Virus record (IMG/VR): IMGVR_UViG_3300020213_000056
Coordinates: 1 to 39,611 of that record
Strand: one strand, 5' to 3'
Origin: a virus
Length of the DNA: 39,611 nucleotides
The translations under genes were made by a program, and so were the position numbers. Below the pieces are notes generated by a model that saw only the letters and a list, made by a program, of their open reading frames with translations, did not search any database and was not told the origin of the DNA. Of this stretch, positions 33,014 to 39,540 are shown one piece after another; the stretch's first letter is position 1, and every line of letters starts with the position of its first letter.

Positions 33014-33489
33014 TGATTCTCCCTGCGGAGACTTTCAGCCGCTGCCCACACTGATGCGACGGTCGCCACGCGATCACCCTCTGGCCGCGAAAGCCAGCGG
33101 GTGTGCTGGTCGTAGGTGTTTGCGGGGCAGCGTCGCCCCATCCTGCGAGCGATCTCGGGGTATGTGCAATCCGTCAGTGCGCGGAGCACGCCGACCGTTG
33201 TCACCCGTGCGTGCACCACTTTTTTATGCTGGTTCGTGGAGGCCATCATGGCCAGCGTGATGCCCTCGATTTCACTCGCAGCGGCGAACACGAGGCTCGC
33301 CGGCAGTCGTTGAGGCGTCGGGGGGTGAGCGGCTTCGGCGACCAGGCGTTCCACTCGTTGCGTCCACGTCTCAGAGGACCCGGTGACGAGCGGTGCGACC
33401 GGGCGTGAACGCCACGCATCTTCCAACGTCACACGTCCGAAGTCGTCGCGGGTGCCCCAGAACTCCTTCCGGGCTGTGGCATTAGTCAT
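33010..33489 (-). CDS. Stand-alone DnaA domain IV-like DNA-binding protein, candidate origin-binding initiator
   Basis: The 159-residue product starts at ATG 33489 (ATGA overlap with the gene upstream). Residues about 62-131 align without gaps to the C-terminal domain IV of bacterial DnaA: VFAAASEIEGITLAMMAS matches the first helix, HKKVVHARVTTVGVLRALT matches the basic-loop helix (E. coli SRSVARPRQMAMALAKELT), and YPEIARRMGRR matches SLPEIGDAFGGR. Domain IV is the part that reads the DnaA box. The E. coli recognition residues DHTT are replaced by CPAN, so specificity may have shifted toward the noncanonical boxes at 441-816. No AAA+ domain is present, so it either recruits the host DnaA/helicase or works as an origin-binding factor. 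It ends in the shared ASVWAAAESLRR motif. Confidence 0.8.
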   Translation of the reverse strand: MTNATARKEFWGTRDDFGRVTLEDAWRSRPVAPLVTGSSETWTQRVERLVAEAAHPPTPQRLPASLVFAAASEIEGITLAMMASTNQHKKVVHARVTTVGVLRALTDCTYPEIARRMGRRCPANTYDQHTRWLSRPEGDRVATVASVWAAAESLRRENQ

Positions 33490-33896
33490 AGGTCGTCTCC
33501 CCTTCGGATCTTCGCTGCTGCTTCCCGCATGGCGGCAGACATGCAAGGTCCAGACATGTAGACCGAGTCGTTCAGCAACTTCAACTCTAAGAACCAGTCC
33601 CTGTCTGTCCCGTACGAGCACGGGTCCAACACCTGCACGACTGCTCGGTACGCGCCGTCAAGGACCAACTCTTCATCCGTGTGCCCTATACCGTAGACCG
33701 CCCTGTATGCCCGCTCGACCCTTAGATCGCGGCCGGTCCCGGACGCTTGGATCGACCCCGTGGCGCACCAGCACGAAGCAGCGGGGTCTTCCGGCCACAC
33801 TGCAACCCCTTCTTGGTCACGAGCGGAAGCGTGCTGTATCCATCCCGATTCGATCAGGTCTGCGGCGCTGTCGAGAATGTACGGAATGTCTCTCAC
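33486..33896 (-). CDS. DUF6197-like protein
   Basis: The 136-residue product has the pattern of the DUF6197 family of small phage and bacterial proteins: a helical ILDSAADLIESGWIQHASAR, then a CWCATGSIQ segment and a later YRAVYGIG/YRAVVQVLD helix. Function of this family is unknown. It overlaps both neighbours by ATGA and ends with AAMREAAAKIRR, the shared C-terminal motif. It is upstream of the DnaA-IV gene. A second DUF6197-like gene lies at 34156-34563, so the cassette contains paralogues. Confidence 0.78.
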   Translation of the reverse strand: MRDIPYILDSAADLIESGWIQHASARDQEGVAVWPEDPAASCWCATGSIQASGTGRDLRVERAYRAVYGIGHTDEELVLDGAYRAVVQVLDPCSYGTDRDWFLELKLLNDSVYMSGPCMSAAMREAAAKIRRGDDL

Positions 33897-34159
33897 GGGT
33901 CACACTTCTCCCCCGCCGCCAATGCGGCGGCGCGTGTGGCTGCGTCAATCGATCGCGGAGCAGCGGCGAGCCGGCGATTGTGCTCCTCCAATTGCATTAT
34001 CTCCACCTGCTCCAGCTGTCGGATCCTCGTCTCAACGCCGCTCAGCTCGTCTCGCAGCGCCTCGGTGAATTGGAGCAGGTCCCGAGAGTCGACCGGGCCG
34101 CCGCGGTTGGCGATGCGGTCGATCGCTTCCTGAAATGGTGTCGTCATAGTCATAGTCAT
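33893..34159 (-). CDS. Small coiled-coil protein with shared C-terminal motif
   Basis: The 88-residue product is almost entirely helical, with a likely coiled coil through RDLLQFTEALRDELSGVETR and IRQLEQVEIMQLEEHNRRLA. It starts with MTMTMT, produced by repeated ATGACT/ATGAC DNA, and overlaps both neighbours by ATGA. Its C terminus (PRSIDAATRAAALAAGEK) matches the shared motif of the adjacent genes. It may mediate oligomerisation in a complex with them. No family recognised. Confidence 0.75.
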   Translation of the reverse strand: MTMTMTTPFQEAIDRIANRGGPVDSRDLLQFTEALRDELSGVETRIRQLEQVEIMQLEEHNRRLAAAPRSIDAATRAAALAAGEKCDP

Positions 34160-34563
34160 GTGGTTTTCTCTTCTTCCTTTGCGATGGATTCCAATGCGGC
34201 GGCACGCATGGAGGCGGCCACCCGTGGCCCGGTCATTTCCCTGTGGTCGTTCCGCTCAACAAGAGAACCTCTGCTTCTAGATAGAGCCCCGCCCTTGTCG
34301 AGGTCTCGAACGAGGGCCATCCGGGCTGCGCAAAGGATCGCTGATCGGTACTCAATGTCGGTGAATCGATTCGCGGCACGGGAGAGAGCACCCATGGCGC
34401 ACCAAGACACTGCATCGCACGAGCAAGGACTGACCTCTTTATCTTGCCTACTAGGTCCGTCACGCGCCGAAGCATATTGTGTCCATCCTCGATCGATCAG
34501 GTCTGCGGCGTCGTTCAGAATGCGCGCCAGGTCTTCGGCGACGGCCACCTGTGGTGTGGTCAT
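34156..34563 (-). CDS. DUF6197-like protein
   Basis: The 135-residue product starts at ATG 34563, preceded by AGGAGG nine bases upstream, one of the clearest Shine-Dalgarno sequences here; longer readings are not supported. It carries the DUF6197 pattern LARILNDAADLIDRGWTQYA followed by CDAVSWCAMGAL. It ends in EMTGPRVAASMRAAALES, the shared C-terminal motif. Being the first gene of the ATGA-coupled run with a strong binding site, it probably loads ribosomes for the downstream chain toward the polymerase. Family function unknown. Confidence 0.78.
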   Translation of the reverse strand: MTTPQVAVAEDLARILNDAADLIDRGWTQYASARDGPSRQDKEVSPCSCDAVSWCAMGALSRAANRFTDIEYRSAILCAARMALVRDLDKGGALSRSRGSLVERNDHREMTGPRVAASMRAAALESIAKEEEKTT

Positions 34564-34571
34564 GTACCCTC

Positions 34572-35144
34572 CTACTGAATCAGGGTGACAGAGAAAGATG
34601 CGTACCACACGTGCTTCCCTCCGATGGCCGCTTGGACGCGGACATACAAGCGGCCGCCTGTCGGCGTCTGAAGCACGCCGAAGGGGGGGATTAGCTGCAC
34701 GGTCGCGGATCCCTCGCCGGTCGACGAGAATCCCGGGGACTGGTTCTCCGCGATGTTCTTCGACGTTTGCCCCCACGCGGCGAGGACGTGCCCCGCGTCG
34801 CCGCCGTCGACCGTCCCGCTGCCGTCGAGATCGGCCTCCCCGGCGCCAGGCCCCCACGCGGCGAGGACGAGCCCCGCGTCGTCGCCGTCGACCACGCCAT
34901 CGGCGTTCAGGTCTGCAGCCGGATCCTCGACCAAAGCGAACAAATACTCGCCCCACTTTTGGAACAGGAGCGGCACGCCCCCGGAGCTCTTCGCGTGCAC
35001 CACGATCATCCCGCCGACGGTCTGGAAATCGGCCGCCCCGACGGCCACCTTGAGATCGATGATCTCGCCTTCAGGGCCTGTCGCGCCCGCGATGGAACCG
35101 AGGATCTTGTTGCCGACACGGACGACTGAGGTTGAGTATGCCAT
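34572..35144 (-). CDS. Dockerin-repeat protein
   Basis: The 190-residue product contains two type I dockerin repeats at about 76-126. The calcium loops are DLNADGVVDGDD (78-89) and DLDGSGTVDGGD (105-116), each followed by a helix ending in LAAWG. Positions 1, 3, 5, 9 and 12 of both loops are Asp, Asn or Ser, as EF-hand-like dockerin loops require. The repeats are inserted between two halves of a beta-rich domain (1-75 and 135-190, the second ending VWYASFSVTLIQ). There is no signal peptide. This repeat style is common in Planctomycetes proteins and supports such a host. In bacteria dockerins bind cohesins or act as modular joints; here a virion decoration or host-mimic role is possible. AAGGA precedes the ATG. 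Confidence 0.88.
   Translation of the reverse strand: MAYSTSVVRVGNKILGSIAGATGPEGEIIDLKVAVGAADFQTVGGMIVVHAKSSGGVPLLFQKWGEYLFALVEDPAADLNADGVVDGDDAGLVLAAWGPGAGEADLDGSGTVDGGDAGHVLAAWGQTSKNIAENQSPGFSSTGEGSATVQLIPPFGVLQTPTGGRLYVRVQAAIGGKHVWYASFSVTLIQ
34771..34892. repeat. Near-identical DNA copies inside the dockerin gene
   Basis: Two 41-base segments starting at 34771 and 34852, exactly 81 bases (27 codons) apart, differ at only two positions. They encode the two calcium-loop/helix units of the dockerin. Such high identity at the nucleotide level, rather than only at the protein level, points to recent duplication or conversion within the gene. Confidence 0.85.
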
Positions 35145-35187
35145 GTGTTCCTTAGCGATGGAGGGGGGTAAAGCCTGTCAAACGAGC

Positions 35188-35207
35188 CCACCGACTTTCG
35201 TCGATGG
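35188..35207 (-). terminator. Short hairpin with GAAA loop after the Cys-rich gene
   Basis: CCACCGAC (35188-35195) and GTCGATGG (35200-35207) form an eight-pair stem with a four-base loop, which reads GAAA on the minus strand. It lies between the stop of the secreted protein (35227) and the dockerin start (35144). On the minus strand it is followed by GCTCGTTTG, with only a short T-run, so it is a weak terminator candidate or RNA-processing structure separating the two genes. Confidence 0.45.
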
Positions 35208-35226
35208 ACCCGGGGGAAGGAGGACA

Positions 35227-35667
35227 TCAACAACAAGTCTTCAGGCACTCCCACACACCGTTGTGGGACCTCCGAAGGTGTGAACTCCGAAAACAGGCGC
35301 ACACGGTGAGCGGGGCGGTCGGAGCCAGCCCGCAGCACTCGCGGATCCCCGACTCTCGGCACATCCTGCGCCGCTCCGTAAGCGTGGTCGCCACCGGCGG
35401 GAACTGGTCTCCGATGTCGTCCGCGATTTCGGCGAAGACCCTCGCACCGTCCATCGACCAGTCACCTGCGACCGTGTCGGTCGTACCGTCTTCGTGAACC
35501 GCGGTGAACACCCATCCGTCCTCACCGATGTCTGTCAATGAGAGGGGGGGAAACTGGTCCCCGATGTCGGTACGGGGCGGTGGACCCCCTCTGGCGACAG
35601 GCGCCACCGAAAGAACCGAAAGAACCGCAAGAACCGCAAGAACAGCAAGAAGAACCTTGTTACGCAT
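35227..35667 (-). CDS. Secreted cysteine-rich protein
   Basis: The 146-residue product starts with a typical Sec signal peptide, KVLLAVLAVLAVLSVLSVAP, with likely cleavage near VARG-G. The repeated LAV/LSV core is encoded by tandem 9-base DNA repeats. The mature part contains DIGDQFPP twice (about 34 and 80), and the last 50 residues hold eight cysteines (MCRES, ECCG, VCACF, ECLKTCC), suggesting disulfide bonds outside the cytoplasm. It is surrounded by replication genes but is clearly exported, so it resembles a moron-type accessory gene, possibly affecting the host envelope or superinfection. No family is recognised. Start ATG at 35667 with AAGGCAAGGA just upstream. Confidence 0.75.
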   Translation of the reverse strand: MRNKVLLAVLAVLAVLSVLSVAPVARGGPPPRTDIGDQFPPLSLTDIGEDGWVFTAVHEDGTTDTVAGDWSMDGARVFAEIADDIGDQFPPVATTLTERRRMCRESGIRECCGLAPTAPLTVCACFRSSHLRRSHNGVWECLKTCC

Positions 35668-35710
35668 TCCTTGCCTTTCTGTTGGGGGCTTTCGCCCAGG
35701 TGTGGGGACC

Positions 35711-36289
35711 TTACGCCTTCTCTGCATCAAGGCAGAGTTGGTCCAGGCGGCCGCCCGGAAAGAGACGGTTGATCAGCGACTCCCCCTCCGCCCCCAACTT
35801 CTGGAGTTCGTTCCGCACGGTGCGGGGATCGACGACACCCTTCCAGTTGACCTTTGTGTACACACCCCCTTTGCGCGTCGCTTGATGGCGCGCTTCGACC
35901 TGCACCAGCACGCCCGCCAGAGGCTGAGAGTCGCCAACGACCTGAGCGGCCACTTCCTCATCCACTTCCGACACTTCGCAATTCGCCAACGCGGCGATGG
36001 CCGTCTTCACGTTCCCCAAGAAGCTGGGGTGCTTCTTCATAATGATCTGCGCGCACTCCTCCCCCGGGGAGTGTCCATAAGCGGAGTGTTCCACCCCGGG
36101 GGTCCCCTTCGTGAACATCGTGGGGGCGAGGTCGAGGACGGCCGTCAACTCAATGATGAAAAACGGCTCCTCGCTGAAATTCTTCCCTTCGCCGCACCTG
36201 CGAACAAGGAACACGGTCTGGCAAGGCCTGACGTAGTTCCCATCCATCGATGCCCTTGCCTTGCCGAGACCTGTAAAAATGCCAGCCAT
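35711..36289 (-). CDS. Replication-module protein, candidate ssDNA-binding
   Basis: The 192-residue product begins at ATG 36289, preceded by AAAGGA at good spacing. It has a beta-rich N-terminal half (SMDGNYVRPCQTVFLVRR, then EEPFFIIELTAVLDL) and a central HSPGEECAQIIMKKHPSFLG helix. A second beta segment includes GVLVQVEARHQATRKGGVYT and KVNWKGVV. This is the style of small phage OB-fold-like proteins encoded near the polymerase and thought to bind ssDNA. The acidic tail typical of SSBs is weak (LDQLCLDAEKA), so the call is tentative. It follows the helicase and a small membrane protein. Confidence 0.55.
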   Translation of the reverse strand: MAGIFTGLGKARASMDGNYVRPCQTVFLVRRCGEGKNFSEEPFFIIELTAVLDLAPTMFTKGTPGVEHSAYGHSPGEECAQIIMKKHPSFLGNVKTAIAALANCEVSEVDEEVAAQVVGDSQPLAGVLVQVEARHQATRKGGVYTKVNWKGVVDPRTVRNELQKLGAEGESLINRLFPGGRLDQLCLDAEKA

Positions 36290-36320
36290 TGTTGTTTTTC
36301 CTTTCAGGAATATGACCAAA

Positions 36321-36503
36321 CTAAACGAATCGATTAGTGGAAAGGTACTCGAACAGTCTCGCATCGTCAAGAGGCTTCGACTGCGAATCTAAAATATATC
36401 TGGTGGTGAATACGTACGCGAGTACGGACAAAACCAAGACAAAAAACACAAAATTGACGCGGGCCGAGATGTATTTCCTTTTTGTGCGTCTACGTATCGT
36501 CAA
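36321..36503 (-). CDS. Small single-TM protein
   Basis: A 60-residue product starts at TTG 36503, with AAGGGGG seven bases upstream. It has an arginine/lysine-rich N terminus, one transmembrane segment of about 22 residues (VNFVFFVLVLSVLAYVFTTRYI) and a short polar tail. Positive residues before the TM segment predict the N terminus inside. The DNA here (about 36300-36510) is markedly AT-rich compared with its neighbours, suggesting recent acquisition or little constraint. Function unknown; it could be a superinfection-exclusion or membrane-anchoring protein. The TTG start lowers confidence. Confidence 0.45.
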   Translation of the reverse strand: MTIRRRTKRKYISARVNFVFFVLVLSVLAYVFTTRYILDSQSKPLDDARLFEYLSTNRFV

Positions 36504-36518
36504 AAATCAACCCCCTTC

Positions 36519-38630
36519 TCATGCCCTTTGCAGGTCGCCAAACTTCTCCCGCAGGGCCTGTTGCTGTGCCTGGGACAGCATTACCGGCTCGAACCCTCGT
36601 GAGCGGAGAGTCTCCGGGGTGAACACCGCCGGAAGAGGATCCCACGACGCGATGATGATCTTCTGTCGGTCGGTGGTGGAGTGAATGTACAGTGCGTCGT
36701 TGATGGACGCAGCCATCAGGAGCTGGTCGAACAGCAGGGTCAGATTGGTGCAGATCACCAACTCGTCCGCTGTCTGTCCCGTGCGGTGTGTGCGCCCGAT
36801 GGTTTGTTCCGCCGTACGGGCGGGGCGGGGCCACTGGAGAAAGAAGTTGTGTCGGAAGTGCTGAAGGTTCTTGCCGGTGCCGTGTGCGTCGATCGAGGCC
36901 ACCACGATCCTGTCCTTGTTGTCCGGGTCGGCGATCTCTTCATTCGAGCCCGCGGGCGCGAACAGGACGGGGATCCCTGCCGCCTCCAACCGCTCCCGAG
37001 CCCATCGAAGCATCGCGTTGTGGTAGCACCAGACGATGCCTCCTTGCCCCTTCTTCGCGAACATATCGGCCCAACGAACCATGTGCCGAATCTTGTAGTC
37101 GTCCACGCGGACCTCTACTTCGTCGCGAGAAATCATCCCTTCGAATTTCTGCGCTCTAGCCTCGGTCCAGAGCTCGAAGAGTTCCTCCCCCACCTGGGAC
37201 GCACCCGTTCTGTACATCGCCGCACCGACGAGCAGAGGGGTGTCGATGCCGGGGCGTGAGTACGTCTGCAACCAGGCCCGCAGGCATTGCGTGTACGACT
37301 GCTCGGCCGCGTGCTGGTTCTTCGACCTTTCGAGGACGGTGGAAGCCTCCGTCTCGGAAATGCGACGACGCTGTGCCAATTGTTTCAACGTAGGCCAGAC
37401 CAGCGAGTTGTAGAACCCCGAGGATAGCTCCAGCAACCACTTGTACTTGTGGATGGCGTAGTCGATCTCGTCACCGTTCGGAGTGACCCACTCCTGCTCC
37501 ACCGCCCGGATGAGTTCGGACAGTTCCGCCCCCGGTTGTTCGGCGGGCTCGTTGTGAATCACCAGCGATGTGCCGATCTGCGCGTCGCCGGAGATGACCA
37601 CCCCGGGCGACCGTGCCATGCGGGTCCTGTACGCGGCCCGGAACCCTGGAAGCACGTCAAGGAAAGAGTGCTCCGCGGGGAAGTGCTCCCGAGCCCACTG
37701 GCTGAGTCTCAGGATCGGGCCTCCGTCCCCTGTAGGTGGTGCCCCTGCGTCGAGGACATCACCCCACCGTCTCGCCTGGGCGGCAGGGATCGGGAGCGGT
37801 GCCAGCACGCCCAAGGCGCGAGCGATCAGGTGGTGGTAGTCCATCACGGTCTTTGACGTGACGGTGCCGCTCATCGCGACGAACTGCGCATCCGGGTTCT
37901 GGTCCCGGAGATAGTGCCGCATGACCCTCTTCGTACGGGCCGCGTCGAAGGTGGACAGGTGGTGAGCTTCATCAGCGATCACCAGACCGGGCGCCAGTGT
38001 CGCGAGAAGTTCATCCGTGTCGCGGGTCGACAGCAGGGAGTAGGGGACGACGTACAGCCCCGGCCGGCGAGCCTTGGCCATCGCGCGACGTGCAGAGGAC
38101 GCACGCCCCGCCATGACGTGCACGGGGACGCCGAAGGGGATTCGGCTCCTCGCCCACTTTACGTCCTGGATAAACTGCCCGACCACGCCCGGGGGGAGGA
38201 GGAGTACGATCTGCTGAATGCCTCCAGCGAAGGCCCGGTTGGCAATCATCTGGCCCAGGAGGGTTTTTCCCCAACCCACGCCAATGGGGAAAAACCCCCC
38301 TTGGCACCGCTCGTAGGATCGGATGCCCGCCAGTTGCGGAGGCAAAAGCCGAAAGCCGCTGTCAAAGGCGGAAGACAGCAACCTACTCCGGTTCTCCGCC
38401 TCGATTTCGGCCGGCGTGAGGATCTCGGGAATCGGGATCGCCAGGACTCGTTCGATCTCGTGGTTCAGATTCGCGACGTGATGCGGCTGACTCGCCTTGG
38501 CCGCCAGCTTCTCCGAGAGTGTCTGCGGAGGGCGTAGAGGTGCGATGGGGGTATCGCCGATCCCCTCTCGCACCGTCATACGGTCGAGTGTCGTCGCGCG
38601 CTGACGCAATTGGTCCAGGATACGGCTCAC
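36519..38630 (-). CDS. SNF2-like superfamily 2 helicase
   Basis: The 703-residue protein is a replication or recombination helicase/translocase. Walker A PIGVGWGKT is at 115-123, the DEAH box IADEAHH at about 218-224, motif III VAMSGTVTSKT follows, and motif VI QTIGRTHRTGQTADE lies near residue 640, the SNF2/Rad54-type pattern. The N-terminal 95 residues are a charged helical region that may be a coupling domain. A GTG start is used, with AAGGGAG about 15 bases upstream. A terminator at 38683-38740 insulates it from the upstream gene. Phage SNF2-like helicases are usually encoded in replication modules. Confidence 0.85.
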   Translation of the reverse strand: MSRILDQLRQRATTLDRMTVREGIGDTPIAPLRPPQTLSEKLAAKASQPHHVANLNHEIERVLAIPIPEILTPAEIEAENRSRLLSSAFDSGFRLLPPQLAGIRSYERCQGGFFPIGVGWGKTLLGQMIANRAFAGGIQQIVLLLPPGVVGQFIQDVKWARSRIPFGVPVHVMAGRASSARRAMAKARRPGLYVVPYSLLSTRDTDELLATLAPGLVIADEAHHLSTFDAARTKRVMRHYLRDQNPDAQFVAMSGTVTSKTVMDYHHLIARALGVLAPLPIPAAQARRWGDVLDAGAPPTGDGGPILRLSQWAREHFPAEHSFLDVLPGFRAAYRTRMARSPGVVISGDAQIGTSLVIHNEPAEQPGAELSELIRAVEQEWVTPNGDEIDYAIHKYKWLLELSSGFYNSLVWPTLKQLAQRRRISETEASTVLERSKNQHAAEQSYTQCLRAWLQTYSRPGIDTPLLVGAAMYRTGASQVGEELFELWTEARAQKFEGMISRDEVEVRVDDYKIRHMVRWADMFAKKGQGGIVWCYHNAMLRWARERLEAAGIPVLFAPAGSNEEIADPDNKDRIVVASIDAHGTGKNLQHFRHNFFLQWPRPARTAEQTIGRTHRTGQTADELVICTNLTLLFDQLLMAASINDALYIHSTTDRQKIIIASWDPLPAVFTPETLRSRGFEPVMLSQAQQQALREKFGDLQRA

Positions 38631-38682
38631 GATCGCATGTCTCCCTTGCTATTGATCTCAATGCCCATCAGACACACCCCTC

Positions 38683-38740
38683 GAAAAAATCCCAGCGGAC
38701 GCACTGAGGGGGTCGAGCCCCCCTTTCGTGCGCCGCTGGG
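38683..38740 (-). terminator. Rho-independent terminator before the helicase
   Basis: On the minus strand, CCCAGCGG (38740-38733) pairs with CCGCTGGG (38698-38691), and an inner GGGGG/CCCCC stem sits inside, with a further CGCAC/GTGCG pairing. The stem is directly followed by ATTTTTT on the minus strand (38690-38683), the classical U-tract. It lies between the stop of the gene at 38755 and the helicase start at 38630, so transcription from the first minus-strand gene should end here and the helicase operon probably has its own promoter in the remaining 50 bp. Confidence 0.82.
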
Positions 38741-38754
38741 CGCCCGGTCGGCCG

Positions 38755-39540
38755 TTACACCACAGGCATGATGACCGTACCTGCGTGCGGCAAAAAGCTG
38801 TCGAAAAGGGCCTTCGCGTCAGACTCCATGCGGCCGACGCCTTCACAGATGATCCACTCCGTCGAAAGTTCCCGGGTGGCGAAGCCTGATCCCCACTGCC
38901 GGATCATCCGCATCCTCGCGAAGTCGTCGATCTCGAAGGGCGACGCGACGCCCTTCTCCTCCATGATCGCCTGATACGCCTCTTGAAGGATGGTGGACAG
39001 GAGCTTGGTATTTCGATTCGCGGCCTTGGTAGGCACACAATTCACCATCAGGAGAAAGCCTGTCTTAGGACGCCCCGCCTGGCGGGTGCCCTTCGGGGTG
39101 GCCTGTGCGATCTCTTCGTCACCCTCGGGGGTCTCGACCGTAGTCGTGCGGGGGGTCGCGGGCACCTGTCGTCCCACCCGTGGGTGAGGCGTCTCCGGCG
39201 GAGTCGTCGACACCTTCACCTGGACGACAGGCTCATCGCCCTTGTAGTCCATCAGCGGCCAGATCCCCTCCTCTTCCACCCCGTCCACCTCGCTGAACCA
39301 CTGCACCGTCCCATCCCCCAAGTACTCGATGCCGAAGGGGAATTCCCCGTCATTCGCCCGCTTGTACTTCATCTCACAAATCCTACAAATAGTCCCGGTC
39401 GACACCAGACCGTGGCCGTGGCAGGCACGACAGGTCGGGTCTGCCCAAGGCGGACGCGTCCAACCCTTCTCCGCCGCGATTTCGTCCGACACATGGAATC
39501 GGGTCGCAGACGGTGCACTGACAGGCATCTCCGGGGGCAT
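38755..39540 (-). CDS. Zinc-binding protein, possibly 5' truncated by the window edge
   Basis: The product reads at least 261 residues from ATG 39540. The frame stays open to the window edge (39611) with a proline-rich stretch, so the true start may lie outside. Near the N terminus CRACHGHG and CRIC, separated by 12 residues, form a DnaJ-like zinc finger of CxxC type. A middle segment (about 110-160) is proline/threonine-rich and disordered. The C-terminal 100 residues are a distinct helical domain (NTKLLSTILQEAYQAIMEEK, then DDFARMRMIRQWGSGF) of no recognised family. It is the first gene of the leftward module and ends before a strong terminator. Confidence 0.72.
   Translation of the reverse strand: MPPEMPVSAPSATRFHVSDEIAAEKGWTRPPWADPTCRACHGHGLVSTGTICRICEMKYKRANDGEFPFGIEYLGDGTVQWFSEVDGVEEEGIWPLMDYKGDEPVVQVKVSTTPPETPHPRVGRQVPATPRTTTVETPEGDEEIAQATPKGTRQAGRPKTGFLLMVNCVPTKAANRNTKLLSTILQEAYQAIMEEKGVASPFEIDDFARMRMIRQWGSGFATRELSTEWIICEGVGRMESDAKALFDSFLPHAGTVIMPVV

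Noticed and set aside
35153-35181. Promoter before the dockerin gene (TTGACA at 35176-35181 on the minus strand)
   Set aside because: The -35 is perfect, but the hexamer 17 bases downstream is TCGCTA, which shares almost nothing with TATAAT.
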